From positions 1-64,000 of the forward strand of contig NZ_CP019063.1 of the NCBI RefSeq assembly GCF_002951615.1: 64,000 bases of DNA, written 5' to 3'. Below, one piece after another: positions 9,310 through 19,278 of the stretch; position 1 is the stretch's first letter, and every line of letters starts with the position of its first letter. Source of the DNA: Rahnella sikkimica (GTDB lineage: Bacteria; Pseudomonadota; Gammaproteobacteria; Enterobacterales; Enterobacteriaceae). The position numbers and the translations under genes were made by a program. Under the pieces are notes generated by a model, which did no database searches, was not told the origin of the DNA, and saw only the letters and a program-made list of their open reading frames with translations.

Positions 9310-11817
9310 CTATTTAGTGCCCAGAATTTCTATATTCATCCTGCCCGGAGCCGCGGTATAGACTGGCGCTGTCTTCCCGTTTTTATCAGAAACGCCTGCA
9401 TACATTGTTCCTTCTGCGGTTGTTATGCGGTATTCAGTGAGTGGGATAGCTTTTCCTTCCTCATCCTGCAACGCATAAACTGCACCGTAGCCTTTCGGGA
9501 ACGTCACCGGAGGAGTATTCAGACTCGCCGGTCCCATCTTTTGCCAGTTGGCCGACTTAAATAAGATATTTTGCGGATCGGCGATCTCGATATTTCCGCC
9601 GCTGAGTTTGATGTAGCCGCCGCCGCAGGTGAGGATCAGCTCTTTCGAGGCGGTGACCGTGATTTTTCCTTCTGCGCTGGTGACGGTGATGTCGTTTTTC
9701 GCCAGTGCGGACAGTTCGTCGTCCTGCGCCTGAATATCCACTTTCCCCTGGCCGGCCAGGAGTTTCATCCCGGCTTTCTGCGCCAGCAGGCTGACGCTTT
9801 CGCCGGCCACGGCGGTGAAGGATTTGCCGCTACTGATATCGGTATTGCTGCCCGACATCATCCCGATGCTTTCGCTGCCTGACGCCACGCGTACGGATTT
9901 CGGGCTGACGATGCCGATGCCCTGCGGCGCGGACATCAGAATGCCCGCCGCTTTCAGTTTTGCCAGCGAGGCGTTCAGCGCTTTCTGGCTGTTAATATCG
10001 CCCGGCGTCGCTTTGGCAATCTGCGCCGCTTTCGCCAGCGTGCGTGCCAGCGTCAGCGCCTGTTCAAGCTGCGCAATAGCGTCATCCATTTCCAGCTGTT
10101 TGCCGCTGGCGGCAGGCTGCGCGTCGGCGCTGATGAAAATGCCTTTTCCGGCACGCAGGGCGCCCCATTCGTCGGTGCGCAGTTCAAAACCCTCACCGCG
10201 CTTTGCCCGCGCGGCATCCACGTTGTGCCCGAGGTTCAGCTGCGTTTTGCCGCCGTATTCGGTGCTGAGTTTGATGTGTTCTTCGCCGCGCTTGTCTTCC
10301 ATCCGCAGTTTGTTATTCGCCGGTGTGCGGATCACGTTGCGTGTATTGTTCTTTTCGGTCACGTGGTCGACGTGACGGGAATCGTGCAGGGCGTGGGCAA
10401 TGTAAGGCCTGTCCGGGTCGCCGTCGTGGAAGGCAATCGCCACTTCGGTGCCCTGAATCAGCGGGAAGTGAATGCCGTATTCGTCGCCGCCGTTCGGCTT
10501 CGCGAAGCGCACCGGCATGCTTTCCTGACCCTGTTTTTTATCGTCCTGGTCGGCATCGAATTTCACGCGATACAAACCGGCGTTGTCCTGCCAGGCGTAG
10601 ATATCGTTCGGTTTTGCGCTGGTGACGCGGGCCATCATCGTGCCGCTGACTTTCGGACGCGGCATGAGCGCGGGACGCCAGCACAGCGTTTCGCTGAAGG
10701 GCACGGCGGCGAAAGTAACGTTCAGCGCCTCTTTGCGGCTGGCGGTAAATCCGATGCGTGTAACTACCATCGGCAGTGACAGCAATTCAGGCAGCGTGGA
10801 CGGAATTCGGACGTCGGCCACGGTGAGCACCTGCGCCGGGTGCAGCGTGGCGTCGGTGCTGTTGCCGGTAATCAGCGTTTGTGCGGATAAAAACCGCTCA
10901 TGGTCGAGGCGCGCCATGAAGTTGCCGGTTTCAGCAGACGGGTCAGTTTTCGCGCCGCTATCCAGATGGCGGGGTTTGTAGTGATACACGTCACCATAAT
11001 TTATCCCTTCACCGTCGCCGCGCGTCATATCGGCTTTGGCGGACTGATTGACCTTCTGCGCTTCGCGGAAGTTATAGTCTTTGGCAGTGACGCTGGCGGG
11101 TACGACGTTGTGCTGTACGCTCAGCCCCCAGACCGACTCCGCGCCGCTGTCGCTCATGCCCGACGGGCTGCTGAGCGGCAGCGTTTTCCCGAACGCGTAG
11201 GCGCTTTGCTTATCGGCAAAATGCACGACTTCGGTCTGCGTGTCCGGCTGCAGGCTGAAGAAATAGAAAATTCCGACTTCCGAGAGCAGGCGTTCGATAA
11301 AGGCCAGGTCACTTTCGTGATACTGGTTTATCTGTTCGCGTTTTGGGTAAGTCTGTTTCAGTGCAAACTCATATTCCCAGCCCTTAAAGCCATGTTCTTC
11401 CAGGATCTGCGCGACGACATCCTGCACGGATTTATTGACGAAGAAACGGTGCGTGCGGAACTGTTTGTCCAGCAGGGCGAGGGAAGGCTCCAGCGTTAAC
11501 CGATATTTCGCCTCGTCGGCAGAGCCTGAAATCCGCTGGAGATCCGTGATAACGCCGTGGACAACTTTTTGGGTGGTCAGGCTTTGCAGCAGGCCGGTGC
11601 CCATCGTAAGTGTGACCGGTTTACGCAACAGCTGAGCGGCGTCGATATCGTGGTCGGTGCTGGTGAACGTGATGGTGTAGCGATATGTCCGGCTTATGCC
11701 CTCATCACCGCGCAAGCTTTCAACGTCGAGCGGTGACGTACAGGAAGGAATATCAAGGCGGTAACGGTTTAGAGTGGTAGCGCCCAGAGCCGCCACCGCG
11801 TTTTCAAAAATATCCAT
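9310..11817 (-). CDS. vgrG: T6SS spike protein VgrG (vgrG-1) with C-terminal transthyretin-like extension
   Basis: VgrG trimers form the needle tip of the T6SS and carry effectors. The 835-residue protein has the gp27/gp5-like core, including the DVVAQILEEHGFKGWEYEF region and the QGTEVAIAFHDGDPDRPYI OB-fold region, then the DUF2345-type beta-helix. The last 65 or so residues (after ASLNTPPVTFPKGYG) differ from the other VgrGs and read like a transthyretin-like fold (LTEYRITTAEGTMYAGVSDKNG), a known adaptor-free way of docking a cognate effector. The phospholipase gene follows directly. Residues 1 to about 770 are nearly identical to vgrG-2. Confidence 0.95.
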   Translation of the reverse strand: MDIFENAVAALGATTLNRYRLDIPSCTSPLDVESLRGDEGISRTYRYTITFTSTDHDIDAAQLLRKPVTLTMGTGLLQSLTTQKVVHGVITDLQRISGSADEAKYRLTLEPSLALLDKQFRTHRFFVNKSVQDVVAQILEEHGFKGWEYEFALKQTYPKREQINQYHESDLAFIERLLSEVGIFYFFSLQPDTQTEVVHFADKQSAYAFGKTLPLSSPSGMSDSGAESVWGLSVQHNVVPASVTAKDYNFREAQKVNQSAKADMTRGDGEGINYGDVYHYKPRHLDSGAKTDPSAETGNFMARLDHERFLSAQTLITGNSTDATLHPAQVLTVADVRIPSTLPELLSLPMVVTRIGFTASRKEALNVTFAAVPFSETLCWRPALMPRPKVSGTMMARVTSAKPNDIYAWQDNAGLYRVKFDADQDDKKQGQESMPVRFAKPNGGDEYGIHFPLIQGTEVAIAFHDGDPDRPYIAHALHDSRHVDHVTEKNNTRNVIRTPANNKLRMEDKRGEEHIKLSTEYGGKTQLNLGHNVDAARAKRGEGFELRTDEWGALRAGKGIFISADAQPAASGKQLEMDDAIAQLEQALTLARTLAKAAQIAKATPGDINSQKALNASLAKLKAAGILMSAPQGIGIVSPKSVRVASGSESIGMMSGSNTDISSGKSFTAVAGESVSLLAQKAGMKLLAGQGKVDIQAQDDELSALAKNDITVTSAEGKITVTASKELILTCGGGYIKLSGGNIEIADPQNILFKSANWQKMGPASLNTPPVTFPKGYGAVYALQDEEGKAIPLTEYRITTAEGTMYAGVSDKNGKTAPVYTAAPGRMNIEILGTK

Positions 11818-11847
11818 GATTCGGGCATGGCCTTATGTATGGCTTAG
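9518..11847 (-). repeat. 2.33-kb direct repeat, copy 1 (vgrG-1 body and leader)
   Basis: Aligns without net gaps to 15351-17680 (constant offset 5833) with scattered substitutions. It runs from just upstream of the vgrG leader, where the partner copy contains the end of tssA, to the codons before the variable C-terminal extension. The boundary at the tssA stop in copy 2 suggests that copy 2 is the parent. Confidence 0.9.
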
Positions 11848-11858
11848 AATTTGTCAAA

Positions 11859-12530
11859 CTATTGTATTTTTTTGAATAATATCCACCCTTTGGATATTTG
11901 CTCGTTGGGTTGTTTATCCAAAGTTATATTGCAAAGCCCATTGTTATTCATAAGTATTTTTTTGCTGTAATCCTTCATAGGGTCATCTACTGGTTTTGGT
12001 AGGTTATTAGCTTGCATGTTTACTTCAAAGTAAGCAGAACAATCGACTTTAAATTCATTAGGGTTAATTTTCTGTAATGGGATTATTTCTTTTTCTTTTG
12101 TTGGTGGATTATTACCCGGGAATTTTTCGCCGATTTTATATCTTATGTTTTCGTCGGAATCACCATTAGTATCATCGTAGAAGTTTTTTACAGTAGGTGC
12201 GTTTACTGTGAGTTCGTTACCTACTAACTTAGCATCATCCCATCCAATCGATGGGCCACCTTCGATCTCATCATGTTTATAAAAAAGTGTAATGTTTTTA
12301 TTTTTAACCAACATGTATATTTCATTGTTAGATTCATCGTCGGTGTTGTTGACAAAGTAAAAGCTGTTATCAATTTTATTGGGTTTGTTGATAATCAAGT
12401 CACTGATCTTGTAGGAGTTAATATTTCCGTATGCCCAATAGGAATAATAGATTCCATCATCTATGCTTGTTTTCTCAGCATAGCTATTAAAAGTAAGTGA
12501 TAAAAAGAAAAGGGGAAGTAACTTATTCAT
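11859..12530 (-). CDS. Secreted periplasmic protein, probable immunity to the adjacent peptidoglycan effector
   Basis: A 223-residue protein with a Sec signal peptide (MNKLLPLFFLSLTFNSYAEK, cleavage after SYA) and no lipobox. The mature part is rich in N, D and K and matches no family I recognise. Its ATG overlaps the stop of the upstream effector gene by four bases, and vgrG-1 follows. A periplasmic product coupled to a putative cell-wall hydrolase fits an immunity protein, which is inferred from context only. GC content is clearly lower than in the core T6SS genes, which suggests acquisition with the effector. Confidence 0.65.
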   Translation of the reverse strand: MNKLLPLFFLSLTFNSYAEKTSIDDGIYYSYWAYGNINSYKISDLIINKPNKIDNSFYFVNNTDDESNNEIYMLVKNKNITLFYKHDEIEGGPSIGWDDAKLVGNELTVNAPTVKNFYDDTNGDSDENIRYKIGEKFPGNNPPTKEKEIIPLQKINPNEFKVDCSAYFEVNMQANNLPKPVDDPMKDYSKKILMNNNGLCNITLDKQPNEQISKGWILFKKIQ

Positions 12531-14478
12531 TGTTCAATCTCGACATGAAATGCAGGTTCGCCGGCATGCTTAAAGGGGCTTATGTATTTAAAGTCATCGT
12601 TATCTCTAGCGTAATCAGTTAGTGCTTTATCGAAAGCTAATTGAATACTTTTATCTGTTGAGAGGTGCGTGCTTATATCGAAAACATTTCTTGTTGCGTA
12701 CATTTTCTCGGATACACAATGTCGTGAAACCAGTCGTCCACTTTCCTGTAAATTAATGACTTTATTAACCATGGCAGATTTAACTTCTTTGGCTTTAGCT
12801 AAGTCGTTGCCACCTGCAGCAACACCTGCTTTTACAACGTCTCTTCCTGCGGCTGCATAATAATTAAGTTGAGACTGAATACCTTTGCTTTGCATGTTTG
12901 CATACATTGCATCTACTTGTTTTTGAACAGTTCTAAGTGTGCTGGTTATTGTTATTTTATGAACTCCAGCAGTTATCATTATTTTTTTCATGATATTTAA
13001 TGATTTGCTAGTTACAAGATCTTTTAACGATTTCGAAACTGAAAAGTTTATAACTGGCTCAAATTCACCTGGAGCTAAAGTAGGTTTTGAAGTTCCTTTA
13101 TCATCTGTTTTATGTTTTTCCGGTGGTTTCTGTTTTTTCTTGATAGTGGATGATTTCGTTGTTGTTTTTATATGAACAACATTTTTATTCTTATCAACAT
13201 CTGCAGAAGTGCTGCCAATAGGTAGTACAATATGACTCTTAGAATAGGCTATAGCGGCCTTAGAATTCCCATTTTCTACTCCAAGGTATTTCATGATCGC
13301 TTGTTTTACGTCTTTAGGTATATAACGGCTAATATAATCGGTGTTTGTGAAGTCTTTAATGTCATTATCTGTTGTGTCGGGTAGTTTTAAAACTTGCCCG
13401 ATATGAAGAACATTAGCATTAGGTAGATTATTTAAATCAATAAGAATCGCGGCTGTGGTATCGAATGATTTTGCAATAGCAGATAAATTGTCCCCTGATT
13501 TTACTTTGTATGTTGAGTTTGCTTCAGCCGTTCTTTGTGAGGAAGATTTTTTCTTATCTTTAGACTTCTCTGTTGAACTGCCCCCCCAGATATGGCTAGT
13601 TTTTTATAATTATCCTTTAGAATGGTGAATACTATTTCCGCACCAGCAAGTGCATTTATCGCTTCGGTTTTACCTTGACCATCAGTTTTTCCTTTAATGA
13701 ATATTAAGGGATCGTTCATAGTAGAAACAATTGATGGATAATACATGTTGGGAGAAAGAGAAACAGCAGCAACATATTCCTTATTAGAAATTGGAGTGTC
13801 ATCACCCGTGGATAGTTTGAATGAAGTTGCTATTTGTGTCGATTTCAGTAAATTTTCTATTTCTGGTAATCTAACAATAATTTTGTTGGCACAATCTGTA
13901 GCATCTTTAGATATAACATGTTCATTTTTATGATACTGCTTCAGACTTCCTAATCCATCATGATGGAGATAGTAAAGCCAGCGCCAATAGTCATCATCAT
14001 TCGAATGGTAAAAATCTGAAACTAAATCTCGCGCCCGGAGAAGTGCAAATATTATTGCATAACACCCTAGCTCTGCATCAAATATTCTCTCACCCGTAAT
14101 ATCCAGAGTGAACCCTAAACGTTTAGACGAATTTTGAAGGGTATAGTCCACAAACGCGATAGTTGCCTGACCTATGCCTGCTGCTGATGTTGTACCAGCT
14201 GCTGCATCTGGGTTGAAGCCTGATTCTATATACGCACAAAGTAAAATGTATGAAATTTCTTTATACGTTAATTTATATCGAGCCCCTATTGTTATCAACA
14301 TATCGATAACCTTACGTTGACTCTGCTCATCTATATCGCCACTGATTCTGCTATTTCCTTTTATTTCCTTTGTAGTGTCAATGTTTGGATAGGTTTTTAG
14401 CAGGGATGAACTTATTATTTGACTGTCAAAGTAAGCTTTGCCTTTCAAAGAAAATAAAGCAGAGTATAAATCACTCAC
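12527..14478 (-). CDS. Putative peptidoglycan-degrading T6SS effector (transglycosylase-like, LysM, M15-like), frameshifted at G7
   Basis: As assembled the frame breaks at a run of seven G (C7 on the plus strand, 13581-13587). Adding one base joins the two halves into a 650-residue protein. Residues 70-110 contain YIESGFNPDAAAG followed by AAGIGQATIAF, matching the catalytic Glu and the following glycine-rich motif of lysozyme-like (SLT) transglycosylases. Around residues 320-365 there is a LysM domain (YKVKSGDNLSAIAKSFDTT). The C-terminus has STLRTVQKQ, SRHCVSEKMYATRNVFDIS and PAFHVEIEQ, resembling the zinc-ligand pattern (H...D...H) of M15 DD-peptidases. It would therefore bind the cell wall and cut both glycan and peptide. 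It sits downstream of vgrG-2 and is coupled to a probable immunity gene. The domain calls are by motif reading. Confidence 0.65.
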
Positions 14479-14490
14479 ATGTATTCCTCA

Positions 14491-15033
14491 TTAATTATCG
14501 CCATAAACAAAATTAATATAAGTTACCCCTTGTGCGTTGGGTGGTATTTTACTTCTAAGGACTAAGCTTTTTTCTTGGCTGACAAATTTTCCGTCAAAAT
14601 CAAATATCGGGGCTGTAGTATTGGCGCTCAAAGAACCATCTATTGCCTCAGCATTATTCATCCCATCCCAGTAACCAATTAGAACGTATTGGTCATCAAC
14701 GCAAAGCATCTTTTGTGGAGCCCAATCTGAACTGTCTATTATTTCTTGGAAGGTGAATTTTTGCTTTTCCAACTTGCTTTTTTGTTCGAGTGACATATAG
14801 GGGAGAACAGCAGAGAATTTTTTATTTTCCCGACTGATGTTTAATGTGACATTTTTGCAAATATTTGACTCATCATCTTCAGGATCAGCTTTGCATTCGG
14901 CAGAAACTTTCACTGTTGCCGGACCACATTGCATATTCACTTCACGTGATGTCCAGCTATCGCTAGCGAAGCTGCTTAGTGATATCAGGGTGATCAGGGA
15001 ACATGCACAGCTTAATTTAAACGAATTATTCAT
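14491..15033 (-). CDS. Secreted periplasmic protein of unknown function in the vgrG-2 island
   Basis: A 180-residue protein with a signal peptide (MNNSFKLSCACSLITLISLSSFAS). An ATG two codons upstream (15039) is equally possible. Its start overlaps the vgrG-2 stop at 15026. The mature part contains five cysteines and a WTSREVNMQCGPATVKV start. I recognise no family. The position, directly between vgrG-2 and a peptidoglycan effector gene, suggests an immunity or accessory protein, perhaps a second immunity protein alongside the one at 11859-12530. Confidence 0.6.
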   Translation of the reverse strand: MNNSFKLSCACSLITLISLSSFASDSWTSREVNMQCGPATVKVSAECKADPEDDESNICKNVTLNISRENKKFSAVLPYMSLEQKSKLEKQKFTFQEIIDSSDWAPQKMLCVDDQYVLIGYWDGMNNAEAIDGSLSANTTAPIFDFDGKFVSQEKSLVLRSKIPPNAQGVTYINFVYGDN

Positions 15034-17650
15034 TATCATTTCCTTCGCATTTGTCACAGTGGCAGTCTCCGCCATGATGTGAGGCATCTTCAATATTTGT
15101 GTAATGGGCTCGTTCAACGACCATTTCGCTGTCGTACCAAAAGTCATCCGCTAACATCTCAATTTCAAAAGCTTCACCCGCCTGAGTTGAGGTAACTTGG
15201 ATCGTTTCGCCATTTGAATTTGTGATGCCGAAAATTTGTTGACCACTACTGAGGGTGATTAGGTAATTTTGTAATGCTACCGGAGTACCTGTTTCTGACA
15301 TTGCTGTAAATTTCCCGCTGTATGCTGCAGGTATTTGTGTCGGAGTTACATTCAGACTCGCCGGCCCCATCTTTTGCCAATTGGCCGACTTAAATAAGAT
15401 GTTTTGCGGATCGGCGATCTCGATATTTCCGCCGCTGAGTTTGATGTAGCCGCCGCCGCAGGTGAGGATCAGCTCTTTCGAGGCGGTGACCGTGATTTTT
15501 CCTTCTGCGCTGGTGACGGTGATGTCGTTTTTCGCCAGTGCGGACAGTTCGTCGTCCTGCGCCTGAATATCCACTTTCCCCTGGCCGGCAATGAGTTTCA
15601 TCCCGGCTTTCTGCGCCAGCAGGCTGACGCTTTCGCCGGCCACGGCGGTGAAGGATTTGCCGCTACTGATATCGGTATTGCTGCCCGACATCATCCCGAT
15701 GCTTTCGCTGCCTGACGCCACGCGTACGGATTTCGGGCTGACGATGCCGATGCCCTGCGGCGCTGACATCAGAATGCCCGCCGCTTTCAGTTTTGCCAGC
15801 GAGGTGTTCAGCGCTTTCTGGCTGTTAATATCGCCCGGCGTCGCTTTGGCAATCTGCGCCGCTTTCGCCAGCGTGCGTGCCAGCGTCAGTGCCTGTTCAA
15901 GCTGCGCAATAGCGTCATCCATTTCCAGCTGTTTGCCGCTGGCTGCAGGCTGCGTGTCGGCGCTGATGAAAATGCCTTTTCCGGCACGGAGTGCGCCCCA
16001 TTCGTCGGTGCGCAGTTCAAAACCCTCACCGCGCTTTGCCCGCGCGGCATCCACGTTGTGCCCGAGGTTCAGCTGCGTCTTGCCACCGTATTCGGTGCTG
16101 AGTTTGATGTGTTCTTCGCCGCGTTTGTCTTCCATCCGCAGTTTGTTATTCGCCGGTGTGCGGATCACGTTGCGGGTATTGTTCTTTTCGGTCACGTGGT
16201 CGACGTGACGGGAATCGTGCAGGGCGTGGGCGATGTAAGGCCGGTCCGGGTCGCCGTCGTGGAAGGCAATGGCGACTTCCGTGCCCTGAATCAGCGGGAA
16301 GTGAATGCCGTATTCGTCGCCGCCGTACGGCTTCGCGAAGCGCACGGGCATGCTTTCCTGACCCTGTTTTTTATCGTCCTGGTCGGCATCAAATTTCACG
16401 CGATACAAACCGGCGTTGTCCTGCCAGGCGTAGATATCGTTCGGTTTTGCGCTGGTGACGCGGGCCATCATCGTGCCGCTGACTTTCGGACGCGGCATGA
16501 GCGCGGGACGCCAGCACAGCGTTTCGCTGAAGGGCACGGCGGCGAAAGTAACGTTCAGCGCCTCTTTGCGGCTGGCGGTAAATCCGGTGCGTGTAACTAC
16601 CATCGGCAGTGACAGCAATTCAGGCAGCGTGGACGGAATGCGGACGTCGGCCACGGTGAGTACCTGCGCCGGGTGCAGCGTGGCGTCGGTGCTGTTGCCG
16701 GTAATCAGCGTTTGTGCGGATAAAAACCGCTCATGGTCGAGGCGCGCCATGAAGTTGCCGGTTTCAGCAGACGGGTCAGTTTTCGCGCCGCTATCCAGAT
16801 GGCGGGGTTTGTAGTGATACACGTCACCATAATTTATCCCTTCACCGTCGCCGCGCGTCATATCGGCTTTGGCGGACTGATTGACCTTCTGCGCTTCGCG
16901 GAAGTTATAGTCTTTGGCGGTGACGCTGGCGGGTACGACGTTGTGCTGTACGCTCAGCCCCCAGACCGACTCCGCGCCGCTGTCGCTCATGCCCGACGGG
17001 CTGCTGAGCGGCAGCGTTTTCCCGAACGCGTAGGCGCTTTGCTTATCGGCAAAATGCACGACTTCGGTCTGCGTGTCCGGCTGCAGGCTGAAGAAATAGA
17101 AAATTCCGACTTCCGAGAGCAGGCGTTCGATAAAGGCCAGGTCACTTTCGTGATACTGGTTTATCTGTTCGCGTTTTGGGTAAGTCTGTTTCAGTGCAAA
17201 CTCATATTCCCAGCCCTTAAAGCCATGTTCTTCCAGAATCTGCGCGACGACATCCTGCACGGATTTATTGACGAAGAAACGGTGCGTGCGGAACTGTTTG
17301 TCCAGCAGGACGAGGGAAGGCTCCAGTGTTAACCGATATTTCGCCTCGTCGGCAGAGCCTGAAATCCGCTGGAAATCCGTGAGAACGCCGTGGACAACTT
17401 TTTGGGTGGTCAGGCTTTGCAGCAGGCCGGTGCCCATCGTAAGTGTGACCGGTTTACGCAACAGCTGAGCGGCGTCGATATCGTGGTCGGTGCTGGTGAA
17501 CGTGATGGTGTAGCGATATGTCCGGCTTATGCCCTCATCACCGCGCAAGCTTTCAACGTCGAGCGGTGACGTACAGGAAGGAATATCAAGGCGGTAACGG
17601 TTCAGAGTGGTGGCGCTCAGAGCCGCCACCGCGTTTTCAAAAATATCCAT
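15026..17650 (-). CDS. vgrG: T6SS spike protein VgrG (vgrG-2) with unique C-terminal tail
   Basis: An 874-residue VgrG with the same core as vgrG-1. It differs mainly after about residue 770, where a transthyretin-like segment (GTPVALQNYLITLSSGQQIF) is followed by a His/Cys-rich end (HHGGDCHCDKCEG) that could bind a metal. This tail probably selects the downstream peptidoglycan effector. It starts 27 bases after the tssA stop, with an AAGGAC ribosome-binding segment in the gap. Confidence 0.95.
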   Translation of the reverse strand: MDIFENAVAALSATTLNRYRLDIPSCTSPLDVESLRGDEGISRTYRYTITFTSTDHDIDAAQLLRKPVTLTMGTGLLQSLTTQKVVHGVLTDFQRISGSADEAKYRLTLEPSLVLLDKQFRTHRFFVNKSVQDVVAQILEEHGFKGWEYEFALKQTYPKREQINQYHESDLAFIERLLSEVGIFYFFSLQPDTQTEVVHFADKQSAYAFGKTLPLSSPSGMSDSGAESVWGLSVQHNVVPASVTAKDYNFREAQKVNQSAKADMTRGDGEGINYGDVYHYKPRHLDSGAKTDPSAETGNFMARLDHERFLSAQTLITGNSTDATLHPAQVLTVADVRIPSTLPELLSLPMVVTRTGFTASRKEALNVTFAAVPFSETLCWRPALMPRPKVSGTMMARVTSAKPNDIYAWQDNAGLYRVKFDADQDDKKQGQESMPVRFAKPYGGDEYGIHFPLIQGTEVAIAFHDGDPDRPYIAHALHDSRHVDHVTEKNNTRNVIRTPANNKLRMEDKRGEEHIKLSTEYGGKTQLNLGHNVDAARAKRGEGFELRTDEWGALRAGKGIFISADTQPAASGKQLEMDDAIAQLEQALTLARTLAKAAQIAKATPGDINSQKALNTSLAKLKAAGILMSAPQGIGIVSPKSVRVASGSESIGMMSGSNTDISSGKSFTAVAGESVSLLAQKAGMKLIAGQGKVDIQAQDDELSALAKNDITVTSAEGKITVTASKELILTCGGGYIKLSGGNIEIADPQNILFKSANWQKMGPASLNVTPTQIPAAYSGKFTAMSETGTPVALQNYLITLSSGQQIFGITNSNGETIQVTSTQAGEAFEIEMLADDFWYDSEMVVERAHYTNIEDASHHGGDCHCDKCEGNDNE

Positions 17651-17680
17651 GATTCGGGCATGTCCTTATGTATGGCTTAG
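15351..17680 (-). repeat. 2.33-kb direct repeat, copy 2 (vgrG-2 body and leader)
   Basis: Partner of 9518-11847. The repeat starts at the stop codon of tssA and includes the whole vgrG leader, so this copy keeps the natural junction with the core operon. Confidence 0.9.
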
Positions 17681-19278
17681 CCGCACAACACCGCTGCGCG
17701 TGCCGGGTCGAGGCTGATTAATCCGGCGAGTAAACTTTCCATCTCACCGTACAAACGAGGTTTATCTGTATCTGCGCGGCTGGCTTTCATACGTAGCAGT
17801 TTCAGACGGCGGGCTTTCACTTCGAACAGCAAATCCGGCTCCCACTGCGTTAGCGTTAGCCGGGCTCCGTTGCCATCCAGCTCACCGAGAAGATGCAGCG
17901 CCATGTCGTTTTTGCCGTACTGTTCGGCGACGCGTGCCATCAGCAACCGGATTAGCCACTGATGGCGTGGCGTCCGGGTGCCGGGGCGGTTTTGCAGCCA
18001 GTTCAGCGCTGCTTCGACGCCGTCGCTGTCGGCCTGTGCCAGCGCTTCCGGCTCCAGTTGCAGGATGTCGTCATCACCTGCTGGATTGGCAGACGCTGAA
18101 GGTTCGTTACTCCAGCTTTCAGAAGAGGTCATCACCTGCTGGTGGATCCAGTTCAGCGTGACTTCATCAGCGAATGGGGTGCCGTCGCTGAACGCCAGCC
18201 CTTCAAGGCCCGGCAGGCGGGTTAACAAGCCGTTCAGATCCTGCTGAATAATGGCCGCCCAGCGTTCATACGGTGCGCCCGCTTTGGTCAGCGCCTGATG
18301 GGTATACCACTGTAAATCCAGCCAAAGATGGTTCACGCCCTGTGAGAAAAGGCTGTCGGTTTGTTCCAGCAGCTCCAGCCAGCTTTGTTGCAGATACAGG
18401 CGTTTGAGCAGCGCGCGGTGTTCGGGTTTCGGCGGCATCAGGCGGGTGCGCGAGTCGGCAGCCAGCGGCGGCAATTCATGCAGCGTATCCAGGCGGATGC
18501 TTTTCATCAGGTGATGGCCTGAGAGCCAGCCGTCTGGCTGATCGCGCAGATATTTCGCCAGAAGCTTGGCCTGTTCGAGCAGATCGCGCCCGGAGGAGAC
18601 CGGTTTCAGTGCCGGAGAGTCCGCTGACGCATTTCCCGCCGGGCTGCTTGTGGACGTGCTGTTTTGCGGGACAACGGCGTCAAAGCCGCCGGACTGGGCA
18701 AGCCGGTTTTCCAGCGCAGCGTATAGTGCACCCAACTGCGGTCTGGAAGACTCTTCCCAGGCACTTAGCCCCTGTTCTATAAGTGTCAGTGCGCCAACGA
18801 TGCGGGCAAAATCAACGCGGTTAACTTCCGGGAACAGCGACAAACTGTCCAGAACTCGCGAGCCGGAAAGCCATTCAAGTGCAGTTTTACGGCTGTTTGC
18901 GCGCTGCGGGTGAAGGGTTTCACCAAAACCGGTAATCAGCCCGGCCAGCAGGGAAAGTGCATCCGCCAGCCCGGCTTCACCGTCGCGATGCAGGCGAGCC
19001 CAGATGTAATAAGTGGCTACGCGTACATCTTTGCAGTGCGACGTCAGCAGTTTCTCGGCAAGCTCGCAGGTCAGCGTGGTATCCGCGCCGGAAATCTTAT
19101 TGACCTCTTCGCGCATTTGCTGAAAGTCATCATCATAGCCAGGGTCTTCACCGGCAGGCATTTCAGGTGTTACCGGCTGGAGCCATTTCTCCCAAAGTGA
19201 AGCCTGCTGTTGTGCCTGCTGCAGCATCGACTCGGGGTTAGCAGAACAGGCGTTCTGCAGTGTGATTAATGTGGCCAT
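17677..19278 (-). CDS. tssA: T6SS assembly protein TssA (ImpA_N / VasJ-like)
   Basis: TssA primes assembly of the T6SS tail tube and sheath. The 533-residue protein has the ImpA N-terminal region (PAGEDPGYDDDFQQMREEVNKIS and ATYYIWARLHRDGEAGLADALSLL), a Ser/Pro/Ala linker about residues 205-225, and a C-terminal VasJ-type helical domain (LNWLQNRPGTRTPRHQWLIRLL). The ATG shares its A with the tssM stop (TAATG), which indicates coupled translation. vgrG-2 follows. Confidence 0.93.
   Translation of the reverse strand: MATLITLQNACSANPESMLQQAQQQASLWEKWLQPVTPEMPAGEDPGYDDDFQQMREEVNKISGADTTLTCELAEKLLTSHCKDVRVATYYIWARLHRDGEAGLADALSLLAGLITGFGETLHPQRANSRKTALEWLSGSRVLDSLSLFPEVNRVDFARIVGALTLIEQGLSAWEESSRPQLGALYAALENRLAQSGGFDAVVPQNSTSTSSPAGNASADSPALKPVSSGRDLLEQAKLLAKYLRDQPDGWLSGHHLMKSIRLDTLHELPPLAADSRTRLMPPKPEHRALLKRLYLQQSWLELLEQTDSLFSQGVNHLWLDLQWYTHQALTKAGAPYERWAAIIQQDLNGLLTRLPGLEGLAFSDGTPFADEVTLNWIHQQVMTSSESWSNEPSASANPAGDDDILQLEPEALAQADSDGVEAALNWLQNRPGTRTPRHQWLIRLLMARVAEQYGKNDMALHLLGELDGNGARLTLTQWEPDLLFEVKARRLKLLRMKASRADTDKPRLYGEMESLLAGLISLDPARAAVLCG

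Noticed and set aside
10225..11499. Long plus-strand open frames opposite vgrG, repeated opposite vgrG-2 and vgrG-3
   Set aside because: They arise from the codon pattern of vgrG on the other strand. They have no ribosome-binding sites or recognisable domains, and their similarity follows from vgrG similarity.
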